A DNA stretch of 8,209 nucleotides from positions 21,347 through 29,555 of the forward strand of contig DLRL01000007.1 of assembly GCA_002501085.1 (NCBI GenBank), in the 5' to 3' direction. Source of the stretch: Gemmatimonadales bacterium UBA7889 (GTDB lineage: Bacteria; Gemmatimonadota; Gemmatimonadetes; Longimicrobiales; Gaopeijiaceae). Positions 1 to 6,204 of this stretch are shown here, in pieces. The notes under the pieces were generated by a model, which worked only from the letters and a program-made list of their open reading frames with translations, searched no databases and was not told the origin of the DNA. The position numbers and the translations under genes were made by a program. The stretch's first letter is position 1, and the number at the start of each line of letters is the position of its first letter.

Positions 1-1
1 C

Positions 2-76
2 CCGGTGGTCCAGGCGTTCGTAGATCGTGCAGCAGCGGAGGCTGCTTTAGATATGGTTACTGATACCTATGTCTGA
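2..76 (+). CDS. C-terminal fragment, probable MlaF-like ABC transporter ATP-binding protein (5' end outside window)
   Basis: Frame 2 is open from the window edge to a TGA at 74-76 and encodes 24 residues beginning PVVQAFVDRAAAEA. MlaF-type ATPases of phospholipid ABC transporters usually end with a 'DP-x-V-x-x-F-hydrophobic' stretch, and the visible PVVQAFVD fits that pattern. The stop lies inside the next gene: its ATG at 69 gives an 8-base overlap, typical of translational coupling, and the downstream gene is an MCE/MlaD protein, the usual partner. If correct, this is the cytoplasmic ATPase that powers lipid movement through an MlaE-type permease. No Walker or signature motif is visible, so the assignment rests on a short tail plus context. 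Confidence 0.55.
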   Translation, partial: PVVQAFVDRAAAEAALDMVTDTYV

Positions 77-1031
77 GTCTAAAGAGAGCGTGAGAGTGGG
101 GCGAGATACTCCTACTGATGCAGAGTTACTCGAAGCGGTTCCGCCGAGAGCGACTGGGAGGCAGGCGCGCCTAGGCCTGTTCGTGATCATGGGTCTATTG
201 TCCTTTGTCGTAGTCCTCTATTGGATGACTGATCCCGCCACCTTCAGAGGACGCTATATGCTCGTGACTACGATGGAAGACGCGGGTGGGGTCCGTGGTG
301 GTGACCCAGTTTCCATGAAAGGCATTATCATCGGCCGTGTCCACGACTTTGAGTTGATACGAGGTGAGAGAGTCACAATAACGGCAGAGATTGAGGGTAA
401 GTGGAACATCCCAGTCGGCTCACTTACGAGGCTCGGTAGCGCTGGCTTATTTGGTGGACGCACGCTTCTCATTGATCCCAGCGGAGCAACCGAATACTAC
501 GAATCCGGGGATACAGTTCAAAGCGCAAATATGCAGGTGGTAGATCTCCTGGATTCTGCCGGAGAACTTTCCGGCCAAGCCGGAGATGTAATGACCCAGA
601 TTGAGACCCTTCTCGACGCGGAGACGATTGGAGCGGTCCAGGGCAGTGCACGCGAACTCGAGGTCTTGCTCACTGAATTCGGGGATGGCGTTCGTGAGCA
701 GCGTGAGGCACTCGGGTCACTCACCAAGAGTCTGAGTCGCTCAGCGGAAGGGCTGGAGGATGCTACGAATGGACCTGAACTTGCTCGCGCTGTTGCCAGG
801 GCAGATTCAGCAATGGCCATGCTCACGAACACTGGTGACAATCTAGACAATGCAGCTGAATCACTGCGTTCGATCCTAAGTCGGATCGAGAGGGGTGAGG
901 GGACTCTCGGACGACTTGTTCAAGATGACCAGCTCTACAACAGCCTCACTAGCGCGGCTGAGGGCATAACAGCATTTCTAGCGGATCTTCAAGAGAACCC
1001 TTCGAAGTATATCAATCTGTCCATCTTCTAG
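69..1031 (+). CDS. MCE domain (MlaD-like) lipid-transport protein
   Basis: This is a 320-residue inner-membrane-anchored substrate-binding subunit of an Mla/MCE ABC transporter, which moves phospholipids or other lipids across the periplasm. Residues 1-34 are a polar cytoplasmic tail and 35-54 are one hydrophobic segment (LGLFVIMGLLSFVVVLYW). A single MCE domain follows at about 63-140, with the characteristic GGVRGGDPVSMKGIIIGRV stretch. Residues about 157-305 are predicted to be mostly helical, like the helical needle of MCE proteins. The end (GEGTLGRL..DDQLY...NPSKYINLSIF) is the conserved tail seen in many MCE proteins outside E. coli, whose MlaD is only about 180 residues. The ATG at 69 has no clear Shine-Dalgarno sequence, and initiation is probably coupled to the overlapping upstream ATPase. 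The gene converges with the minus-strand gene 17 bp away. The family is secure; the lipid cargo is unknown. Confidence 0.92.
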   Translation: MSESKESVRVGRDTPTDAELLEAVPPRATGRQARLGLFVIMGLLSFVVVLYWMTDPATFRGRYMLVTTMEDAGGVRGGDPVSMKGIIIGRVHDFELIRGERVTITAEIEGKWNIPVGSLTRLGSAGLFGGRTLLIDPSGATEYYESGDTVQSANMQVVDLLDSAGELSGQAGDVMTQIETLLDAETIGAVQGSARELEVLLTEFGDGVREQREALGSLTKSLSRSAEGLEDATNGPELARAVARADSAMAMLTNTGDNLDNAAESLRSILSRIERGEGTLGRLVQDDQLYNSLTSAAEGITAFLADLQENPSKYINLSIF

Positions 1032-1048
1032 CGGACGACTCGAAGAGA

Positions 1049-4000
1049 CTACCAGCCCGGCGCTATATTGAAGCCCCAGTGCCAGCCCTTTTGGGGGCGC
1101 TGCCAAGGGTATGCGTAATACGCTTCAAGTATCAGAAAACCCAGTACATTGGCCCTCGCGGAAATTCCCGTTGAGAAGACTGGCACACGTTCGTATCCGG
1201 AACGGCTGAATGCGAGTACCGGTGGGTTGTCCGAGTCCCAGGCTAGGCCGGCATCCGCGAATGCCACGAGCTCGACAGGCACAAACTGGAAATTGATTAG
1301 ACCGTACTGCTCGACACCGATCAGCGGTATTCTGAGCTCAATGTTTGCAACCGCGAGCTGTTGGCCTTGGAGGCGATTAAAGGCCATACAGGAGCCACCA
1401 GCATTTGAACCAGGGGGACTACATTCGCTTGCGCTGAAACTCTCGTAGGCGTAGCCACGGATAAATGTTTCGTAGCCAAGGAATAAGGGCCGAAGCATAC
1501 CAAAGCCGTCAGAAGTACTCTCTTCAGGCGATAGTCCATATCGACCGTAGTGCACTGTCCGGACTCCGACGGTGAGGTTCTTGGTTGGGGCGAAGTAGCG
1601 TCGCCAATCAGCTATTACAGTTGTGAAGCTTGCGGTGCCCTGGGTTTGCTCAATCGAGAAGCGGTACCGACCCCCACGAACTGGTGACACAAATCCGAAG
1701 ATGGCGTTGTCACCTACGAGTGCCACTGACGCCTGTGCCATAGTCAGTGGGGCAGGTGTCATAGCGTCGAGGCTCTCTCGTTCCCACCCGGTAATCTGGC
1801 CGAACTGGTTGGTATAATATTTCTCCAGTTCGATATCGTAACTATAGCGGACAGCGCCCAGGGAGACTTCGAAGCGTTGGGAGGAGGAAAACGGATAGGC
1901 GAGCTGGCCATTCACAGAAGTAGTGAAGATCCGGAAGCGGTTTAAGCCGTAGTAATCCCCTTTATCATCAGCTCCGAAACTGTAGTAGCCCATTTGATAG
2001 GGGATCCTTCCAGCGCCCACACCCCAGTTCCATCTGCTACTCAAGTCTGTATAAAATACTTCTCCACCAATGTCCTTAAAGGTGCCCTGTGCCATGAGAG
2101 CAGCTCCGAGGACTCTGTCTCCTAGCATATCACTGAAATATGCTGAGGCACCTCCACCCACGTAGTTGCCAAAGTTGTCAGTTCCAACGCCAAGAGTGGG
2201 TTGGCCAACGAAATCGAGTGTAAGGCCAGACTCGTTGCTTGACTCATATTGCTCGACCGCTGAGGTCGGCCATGTATCGGAGGCCAGCAGCCCGGTCTCT
2301 GCATCAGCTAGGTATGTCGCGATACGGCTGAAGCGGTCTGGCATCGTTGGGGGGAGCTTACGGCCTAGTTGATCTTCGGCATTTTGGGCAACTGAAACCT
2401 CAGGCAATTCCTCATCCAATTCCTTCGTATAGACATGGAATTCGAGTTCGTCAAAAACTGTATATACGATCAGACCACTTCCTGGGGCTACACTCATTGC
2501 GGGTGCCAGATACGTATGTCCGCTTACCCCTGTTGCTAGGTTGGTTACCCTGCTTATGCGACCGTTCTCAAGGCTCAACTTATAGACGTCACTAAAGCCA
2601 TCTTGGTCGGAAATGAAGTAGAGGCTTTCACCGTTATCTCCGAATTGCGGGTTGATATGCTTCACATTCCCGAATACAGGGATTGTCCTTACCTCACCTG
2701 TCGCTACCTCGATCATGGCGAGTTGGAAACTGTTGTATGTGAGCAGCTCAAAATTCGTGGCCGCACCTCTATCGCTCGTAAAGGCGATGGTACGTCCATC
2801 GGGTGACCACGAAGGCTGCAGGTCAGCGTACTTGTCTTGGGTAAGTTGAATGGTCTCACTAGTCTCTAGATCGTACAGAAAAAGATCGGTGACACCTCCG
2901 ACTGCTCCCGAGAATGCTATGTAGCGCCCATCCGGTGACCAGGCAGGATTACTTACCGCACCGATGCTTTCTTCAAACTGGATTCGACGTTGGACGACAC
3001 CGTTTCGGGTTGCTGCGATAGCCATCTCGTTGTTGCCGCCCGCGGATACGACATATGCAAATTGTTCGGAATCTGGTGACCACGTCCCAGACGAATCGAT
3101 ATAGCGTAATGCCTCGACATGAGGATCCGATTCTGCGCTAGCGAGTTTTCTGATGATCTCACCAGTCCTGCTATCAGCCATGTAGAGGTCAACCGAAAAA
3201 ATGTCTTTCTCGGAAAGGAAGGCTACATAGCGGCCATCTGGACTTATCGAGGGTTGGATGTTGACGCTTCCCGAGCCTGTGCTTGGAGCGAGAAGCAAGT
3301 TTCCTTGATCTAAAGGAGCACTTCGGCCTTCCATAATCGGGAAATATTCTTCCCCTACCTTCTCTTTCCATCTTACCGAAAGTGTATCCGTTGATAGCCC
3401 GAGCACGTCCTCGATTGCTCCTTCGAAGCCAGTCTGTAAGGCACGTCGGTATATCGAGATCACCGTGTCATCCCCGTACATGCCACCGATATAAGCCCAC
3501 AGGGCCTGCCCAAATCGATACGGAAAGAACCTTGATTCACGTGTCATCTGCTCAATCGTCGGCAGATCATCACGTCGAATTGCATCACGAATCCACATCG
3601 CGGTTAGTGGATCATCCCGCCCCACTGAGAGGTACTCGGCCATCCCTTCAATCAACCAAAGAGGCAGGGTGGATAGTCCCTGCAAGCCGCCACCACGCCT
3701 CGATTGCGCGATGTTATACTGGAATGCGTGGACCAACTCATGACCAAGGACATGGTCTGTATCCCAATAAGACCCTGCGAGTGGCATGATTACTCGGTTC
3801 TTGAGCGATTCAGTTACACCACCGGTGCCCTCTCCTATAAACCCTGAAAGTGTATTTGTCTGCTGGAAGTCAGGATGGTCAGCGTATAGGATGATTGGTT
3901 TAGTACGCTCAAATTCGTGCTGGAAAGTTCTGGCAAACCTCTCGTACCAACGCTCGCCCATTCTTGCAGCATCTAGGACGGCTTCAGTTTCTTCTGGATA

Positions 4001-4192
4001 GTAGTGGATGTCGAAATGATCTGTGCGCAGGATTTCGAAATCGAAATCGTCAAACTGCACTTTATTACGACCGAAGTATTGTGCCGAAGCCGTTGGCGGA
4101 ATGATTGCAAGAACCAAGGTCGCTAGCCCGAGTGTCCATATTACGCTGGTTCGGTCAAACGCCATTTTAGATAAGAGCATCTTTCCCAACAT
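1049..4192 (-). CDS. Secreted HEXXH protease - TolB propeller - Omp85/BamA-like barrel fusion protein
   Basis: This is a 1047-residue envelope protein when read from the ATG at 4192. I chose that start because GAGG lies 6 nt upstream of it. A TTG at 4228 and ATGs at 4204, 4180 and 4165 are in-frame alternatives; the one at 4165 would also give a neat signal peptide. Residues 1-37 form a Sec signal ending in ASA before QYF. A peptidase-MA-like gluzincin domain follows (about 45-290), with HELVH at 151-155 and the third zinc ligand probably E182 in WLIEGMAEY. Residues about 300-590 hold TolB/PD40 propeller blades: SPDGRYVAF (317), WSPDSEQFAY (371), WSPDGRYIAF (418), WSPDGRTIAF (462) and a degenerate FGDNGESLYF (517). 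From about 654 to the C-terminus alternating aromatic strands suggest an outer-membrane barrel. An IRGY motif at 911-914 recalls the VRGF/Y of Omp85 loop 6, and the last residue is Trp, as in a barrel beta-signal. Two Cys (924, 935) in one loop could pair. The domain calls are strong; substrate and biological role are unknown. Confidence 0.88.
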   Translation of the reverse strand: MLGKMLLSKMAFDRTSVIWTLGLATLVLAIIPPTASAQYFGRNKVQFDDFDFEILRTDHFDIHYYPEETEAVLDAARMGERWYERFARTFQHEFERTKPIILYADHPDFQQTNTLSGFIGEGTGGVTESLKNRVIMPLAGSYWDTDHVLGHELVHAFQYNIAQSRRGGGLQGLSTLPLWLIEGMAEYLSVGRDDPLTAMWIRDAIRRDDLPTIEQMTRESRFFPYRFGQALWAYIGGMYGDDTVISIYRRALQTGFEGAIEDVLGLSTDTLSVRWKEKVGEEYFPIMEGRSAPLDQGNLLLAPSTGSGSVNIQPSISPDGRYVAFLSEKDIFSVDLYMADSRTGEIIRKLASAESDPHVEALRYIDSSGTWSPDSEQFAYVVSAGGNNEMAIAATRNGVVQRRIQFEESIGAVSNPAWSPDGRYIAFSGAVGGVTDLFLYDLETSETIQLTQDKYADLQPSWSPDGRTIAFTSDRGAATNFELLTYNSFQLAMIEVATGEVRTIPVFGNVKHINPQFGDNGESLYFISDQDGFSDVYKLSLENGRISRVTNLATGVSGHTYLAPAMSVAPGSGLIVYTVFDELEFHVYTKELDEELPEVSVAQNAEDQLGRKLPPTMPDRFSRIATYLADAETGLLASDTWPTSAVEQYESSNESGLTLDFVGQPTLGVGTDNFGNYVGGGASAYFSDMLGDRVLGAALMAQGTFKDIGGEVFYTDLSSRWNWGVGAGRIPYQMGYYSFGADDKGDYYGLNRFRIFTTSVNGQLAYPFSSSQRFEVSLGAVRYSYDIELEKYYTNQFGQITGWERESLDAMTPAPLTMAQASVALVGDNAIFGFVSPVRGGRYRFSIEQTQGTASFTTVIADWRRYFAPTKNLTVGVRTVHYGRYGLSPEESTSDGFGMLRPLFLGYETFIRGYAYESFSASECSPPGSNAGGSCMAFNRLQGQQLAVANIELRIPLIGVEQYGLINFQFVPVELVAFADAGLAWDSDNPPVLAFSRSGYERVPVFSTGISARANVLGFLILEAYYAYPWQRPQKGWHWGFNIAPGW

Positions 4193-4195
4193 ATA

Positions 4196-4202
4196 CCGCC
4201 TC
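4196..4202 (-). promoter_or_regulatory. Ribosome binding site deciding the start at 4192
   Basis: Read on the minus strand this is GAGGCGG. Its GAGG core (4199-4202) ends 6 nt before the ATG at 4192. None of the other candidate starts (TTG 4228, ATG 4204, ATG 4165) has an equally good purine-rich match at normal spacing. The ATG at 4180 has GGGAAAG almost touching it. Confidence 0.5.
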
Positions 4203-4264
4203 ATCTGAGGTGCTGCCCAGTCTACCAACTAGGACGAGTGCGTTCGCTACCCTCTCACATACCG

Positions 4265-4273
4265 AGTATACCA
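4265..4273 (-). promoter_or_regulatory. Extended -10 promoter candidate for the protease-barrel gene
   Basis: On the minus strand this reads TGGTATACT, an extended -10 (TGn followed by TATACT, 5 of 6 matches to TATAAT). No convincing -35 lies 16-18 nt upstream, which is tolerable for extended -10 promoters. Transcription would begin near 4258, giving a leader of about 65 nt to the ATG at 4192. The match assumes a sigma70-like factor. Confidence 0.45.
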
Positions 4274-4452
4274 ATTAAAGGTTCGTTAGATGATTAGAGA
4301 AGTGTTCACCAGAACCCTCGGTCACCGACAACCAATTCGTCATGCGTTGACGGGCTGGATGATCACCACCGAGATTCTTTAGGTTCTCAAGCTGAAAAGC
4401 AAGCAAGATCCTTGCCACTGCTATGTGGTCACGGATCCGGTACTTCTCAAGT

Positions 4453-4458
4453 GGTGAG
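4453..4458 (+). promoter_or_regulatory. Ribosome binding site deciding the start at 4466
   Basis: GGTGAG ends 7 nt before the ATG at 4466. That ATG opens directly into a lipoprotein signal peptide. The longer in-frame reading from a TTG at 4412 would add 18 residues with two extra Gly-Ser/Cys-rich stretches and would bury the signal. Confidence 0.5.
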
Positions 4459-4465
4459 CACTCCG

Positions 4466-5695
4466 ATGAACAAACGACTATCCTTGCTAGGATCGGCCCT
4501 GATCCTTCTTGTCTTTGCTTGCCAGGATGCTGGCTCGCCAGCGCTGTCTGTCTCTCTCGAGGAAATGATTTCTCCCGCTTCTAGTCCAAGTGGAGAGCCA
4601 TTCCTGTCCTCTTCTGAGGACGGGGTCTATTTGAGTTGGCTAGAAGAGGTAGCTCCAACGATGTATGAGTTGCGCTTCTCAATGCTCGAAGATGGTGAGT
4701 GGAATGATCCAGATGTAGTCGCTGCCGGTGATGATTTCTTTGTAAACTGGGCTGACTTTCCCTCAGTTATGCCGGGTCCCCAGGGTAGCCTCTGGGCGCA
4801 CTGGTTACAACGTGGATCAGAGGGAGGCTACGACTATGGAGTGCGCGTTGCTGAGTCTGGTGACGGAGGCAGAACGTGGTCGGAGCCGTGGACTCCGCAT
4901 GAGGATGGTACTCCGACAGAACACGGGTTCGTCAGTATGATGGAATCCGGCTCTGGAATTGGGGTCGTTTGGCTTGATGGGCGAAAATTCGTTTCGGGAA
5001 CAGATGGGGAGCCGGCTCCACGTGAGATGACCCTTCGCTTTCGACAGATTCAAGTTGGGGGCGAACCTGGTCCCGAAACGCTTCTTGATGCTCGAGTTTG
5101 CGATTGCTGTCAAACGGATGCGGTAGTCACTCCGTCAGGACCTGTGGTCGTATACAGGGATCGCAGTGATGAGGAGATTCGAGATATCTATGCTACACGG
5201 TTGTTGGATGGTGCCTGGACAGAAGGGATTTCTGTCCACCAGGACGGCTGGGAGATCGGTGGTTGTCCTGTAAATGGACCTGCGGTCGCGATGGCAGGAG
5301 ACCAACTCGCGGTGGCTTGGTTTACTGGGGCTGCGGATGTTCCGCGAGTGAAGGTCGCATTAGCGAACGCAGATGGTCTGAACTTTGAGGAACCAGTTCA
5401 GTTGGATGACGGAAACCCTGCAGGCCGAGTTGATGTGCTCGGATTGTCTAATGGAGATTTCCTTGTAACCTGGCTAGAGAGAACTGGTGGAGAGCATGCT
5501 GAAGTGCGAATGCGCAGGATTCGGGCAGATGGAATTATTAGCGAAGCTGTTACGCTCACGTCGTCCTCTTCTGCCCGTGCAAGTGGGTTCCCCAGATTAG
5601 CACAGAGTCCCGACGGAAGCCTGGTGATGGCTTGGACCGATGTCTCGATGTCACCTGCTCAAGTGCGCATTACACGGATTTATTTGGAGGAGTGA
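4466..5695 (+). CDS. BNR/sialidase-fold beta-propeller lipoprotein with a CDCC cysteine cluster
   Basis: This is a 409-residue exported protein. Residues 1-18 are a lipoprotein signal (MNKRLSLLGSALILLVFA) with C19 as the probable lipidated residue; Phe at -2 is slightly unusual. The body is a run of beta-strand repeats of the sialidase/BNR kind. A clear Asp-box, SGDGGRTW, lies at 131-138, and related blades include GGCPVNGPAVAMAG (265-278), RVDVLGLSNGDFLVTW (321-336), RASGFPRL (371-378) and SPDGSLVMAW (381-390). I do not see the arginine-triad context needed to call it a working sialidase, so the general name is safer. Four cysteines remain after the lipid one: C212, C214 and C215 in VCDCCQTD, and C267. 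They suggest a disulfide or metal site. The stop shares a base with the start of the TlpA-like gene, so the two are co-translated. The fold is fairly certain; the ligand is unknown. Confidence 0.8.
   Translation: MNKRLSLLGSALILLVFACQDAGSPALSVSLEEMISPASSPSGEPFLSSSEDGVYLSWLEEVAPTMYELRFSMLEDGEWNDPDVVAAGDDFFVNWADFPSVMPGPQGSLWAHWLQRGSEGGYDYGVRVAESGDGGRTWSEPWTPHEDGTPTEHGFVSMMESGSGIGVVWLDGRKFVSGTDGEPAPREMTLRFRQIQVGGEPGPETLLDARVCDCCQTDAVVTPSGPVVVYRDRSDEEIRDIYATRLLDGAWTEGISVHQDGWEIGGCPVNGPAVAMAGDQLAVAWFTGAADVPRVKVALANADGLNFEEPVQLDDGNPAGRVDVLGLSNGDFLVTWLERTGGEHAEVRMRRIRADGIISEAVTLTSSSSARASGFPRLAQSPDGSLVMAWTDVSMSPAQVRITRIYLEE
5686..5692 (+). promoter_or_regulatory. Ribosome binding site for the thioredoxin-like lipoprotein, inside the upstream gene
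   Basis: GGAGGAG sits in the last codons of the preceding gene, 2-4 nt before the ATG at 5695, which overlaps the upstream TGA (TGATG). It fixes the start at 5695 rather than an upstream in-frame ATG at 5632, which would place 21 non-signal residues ahead of the export signal. Confidence 0.75.
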
Positions 5696-6204
5696 TGAAG
5701 ATCAGGTGGGTGAGTGGGGCGTTTCTCGTAGTCGCAATATCAACTTGTGCAGTTGACGACACGATAGGTCCCCCACAACTCGGTGCTCTCATTCCAGGAT
5801 ATACGGCGACGACACTTGAGGGTGACAGCGTATCGTTGTCATCTCTTCAGGGTGAAGTCGTCCTCCTCAATCTTTGGGCTACCTGGTGCGCGCCTTGTCG
5901 AAAAGAGACTCCTTTTCTCCAAGAGTTGTTTGAGGAGCACCAGGAAGATGGCCTCCATCTTGTAGGAGTTTCCTTGGATACCGGTGCTGCAACGGAGCAG
6001 GTTGAGAGGTTCGTTGAAGACTATGGGGTCACCTATACAATCCTCCATGACCCCGAAAATAGGGCTATGGAGCTTTATCGGGTCTTGGGTCTTCCGGCTA
6101 CGTTCCTTATCGATCGAGACGGAGTGCTCCGCTGGATGCGTTATGGACCAGTCGGAGAAACCGACCAGGAGTTTTTATCTAAGCTTGAGGACGCTCTAGG
6201 TTGA
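5695..6204 (+). CDS. TlpA/ResA-type periplasmic thiol-disulfide oxidoreductase, probable lipoprotein
   Basis: This is a 169-residue thioredoxin-fold protein of the AhpC-TSA/redoxin (TlpA-ResA) group, which reduces disulfides on periplasmic or surface proteins. An N-terminal export signal (MKIRWVSGAFLVVAIST) precedes C18. The context I-S-T-C is a plausible but imperfect lipobox, so simple membrane anchoring is an alternative. The catalytic motif is WCAPC with C65 and C68, in the typical NLWATWCAPCRKETP setting. The cis-proline is P134 in GLPATFLID. The insert between them (VGVSLD..., 90-120) matches TlpA-like proteins. The gene starts on the stop of the CDCC lipoprotein gene and its own TGA overlaps the next TTG start by 4 bases. 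Cytochrome c maturation is a common job for this family, but no cytochrome gene is nearby; the cysteine-rich neighbour is the more obvious local partner. Confidence 0.9.
   Translation: MKIRWVSGAFLVVAISTCAVDDTIGPPQLGALIPGYTATTLEGDSVSLSSLQGEVVLLNLWATWCAPCRKETPFLQELFEEHQEDGLHLVGVSLDTGAATEQVERFVEDYGVTYTILHDPENRAMELYRVLGLPATFLIDRDGVLRWMRYGPVGETDQEFLSKLEDALG

Larger units (their letters stand above)
4193..4465. other. Divergent intergenic region between the protease-barrel gene and the four-gene operon
   Basis: This spacer of about 270 bp must hold promoters for both directions. For the minus strand there is a good extended -10 (4265-4273). For the plus strand the best I see is TTGACG at 4347-4352 with GAGATT 18 nt downstream (4371-4376), which is weak at -10. 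TCGGTCACCGA at 4318-4328 is a perfect 5+1+5 palindrome and could be an operator half or chance. TTCTCAAG occurs twice, exactly 60 bp apart (4384-4391 and 4444-4451). A 30-codon open frame at 4290-4382 (ATG, AAAGG 8 nt upstream) has no recognisable product. No RNA gene is evident. Confidence 0.5.

Noticed and set aside
1081..1115. GC-rich inverted sequence with a TTTT loop near the convergent gene ends, resembling a terminator
   Set aside because: It lies within the last codons of the minus-strand gene, the stem has mismatches, and no T-run follows on either strand.
1810..1818. TGGTATAAT, a perfect extended -10 on the plus strand inside the minus-strand protease-barrel gene
   Set aside because: No usable -35 lies upstream, and the bases are explained by codons for Tyr-Tyr-Thr-Asn on the coding strand; no sensible gene follows on the plus strand.
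2780..3260. Short repeated DNA words (around GGTGACCA and CCATC) in the minus-strand gene
   Set aside because: They encode the recurring WSPDG motifs of the propeller blades, so they are protein repeats and not a DNA repeat array or CRISPR.
3382..3789. 135-codon plus-strand open frame opposite the protease domain
   Set aside because: It is antisense to the well-supported HEXXH domain, and its product is rich in Arg, His, Ser and Pro without any domain or export signal: a shadow frame.
4412..4465. Upstream TTG extension of the propeller lipoprotein
   Set aside because: It would put 18 residues before a clean lipoprotein signal; the ATG at 4466 has its own Shine-Dalgarno site.
4466..5695. Calling the propeller lipoprotein an active sialidase
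   Set aside because: Only one clear Asp-box is visible and the catalytic Arg triad, Tyr and Glu of sialidases could not be identified; Asp-boxes occur in many non-sialidase propellers.
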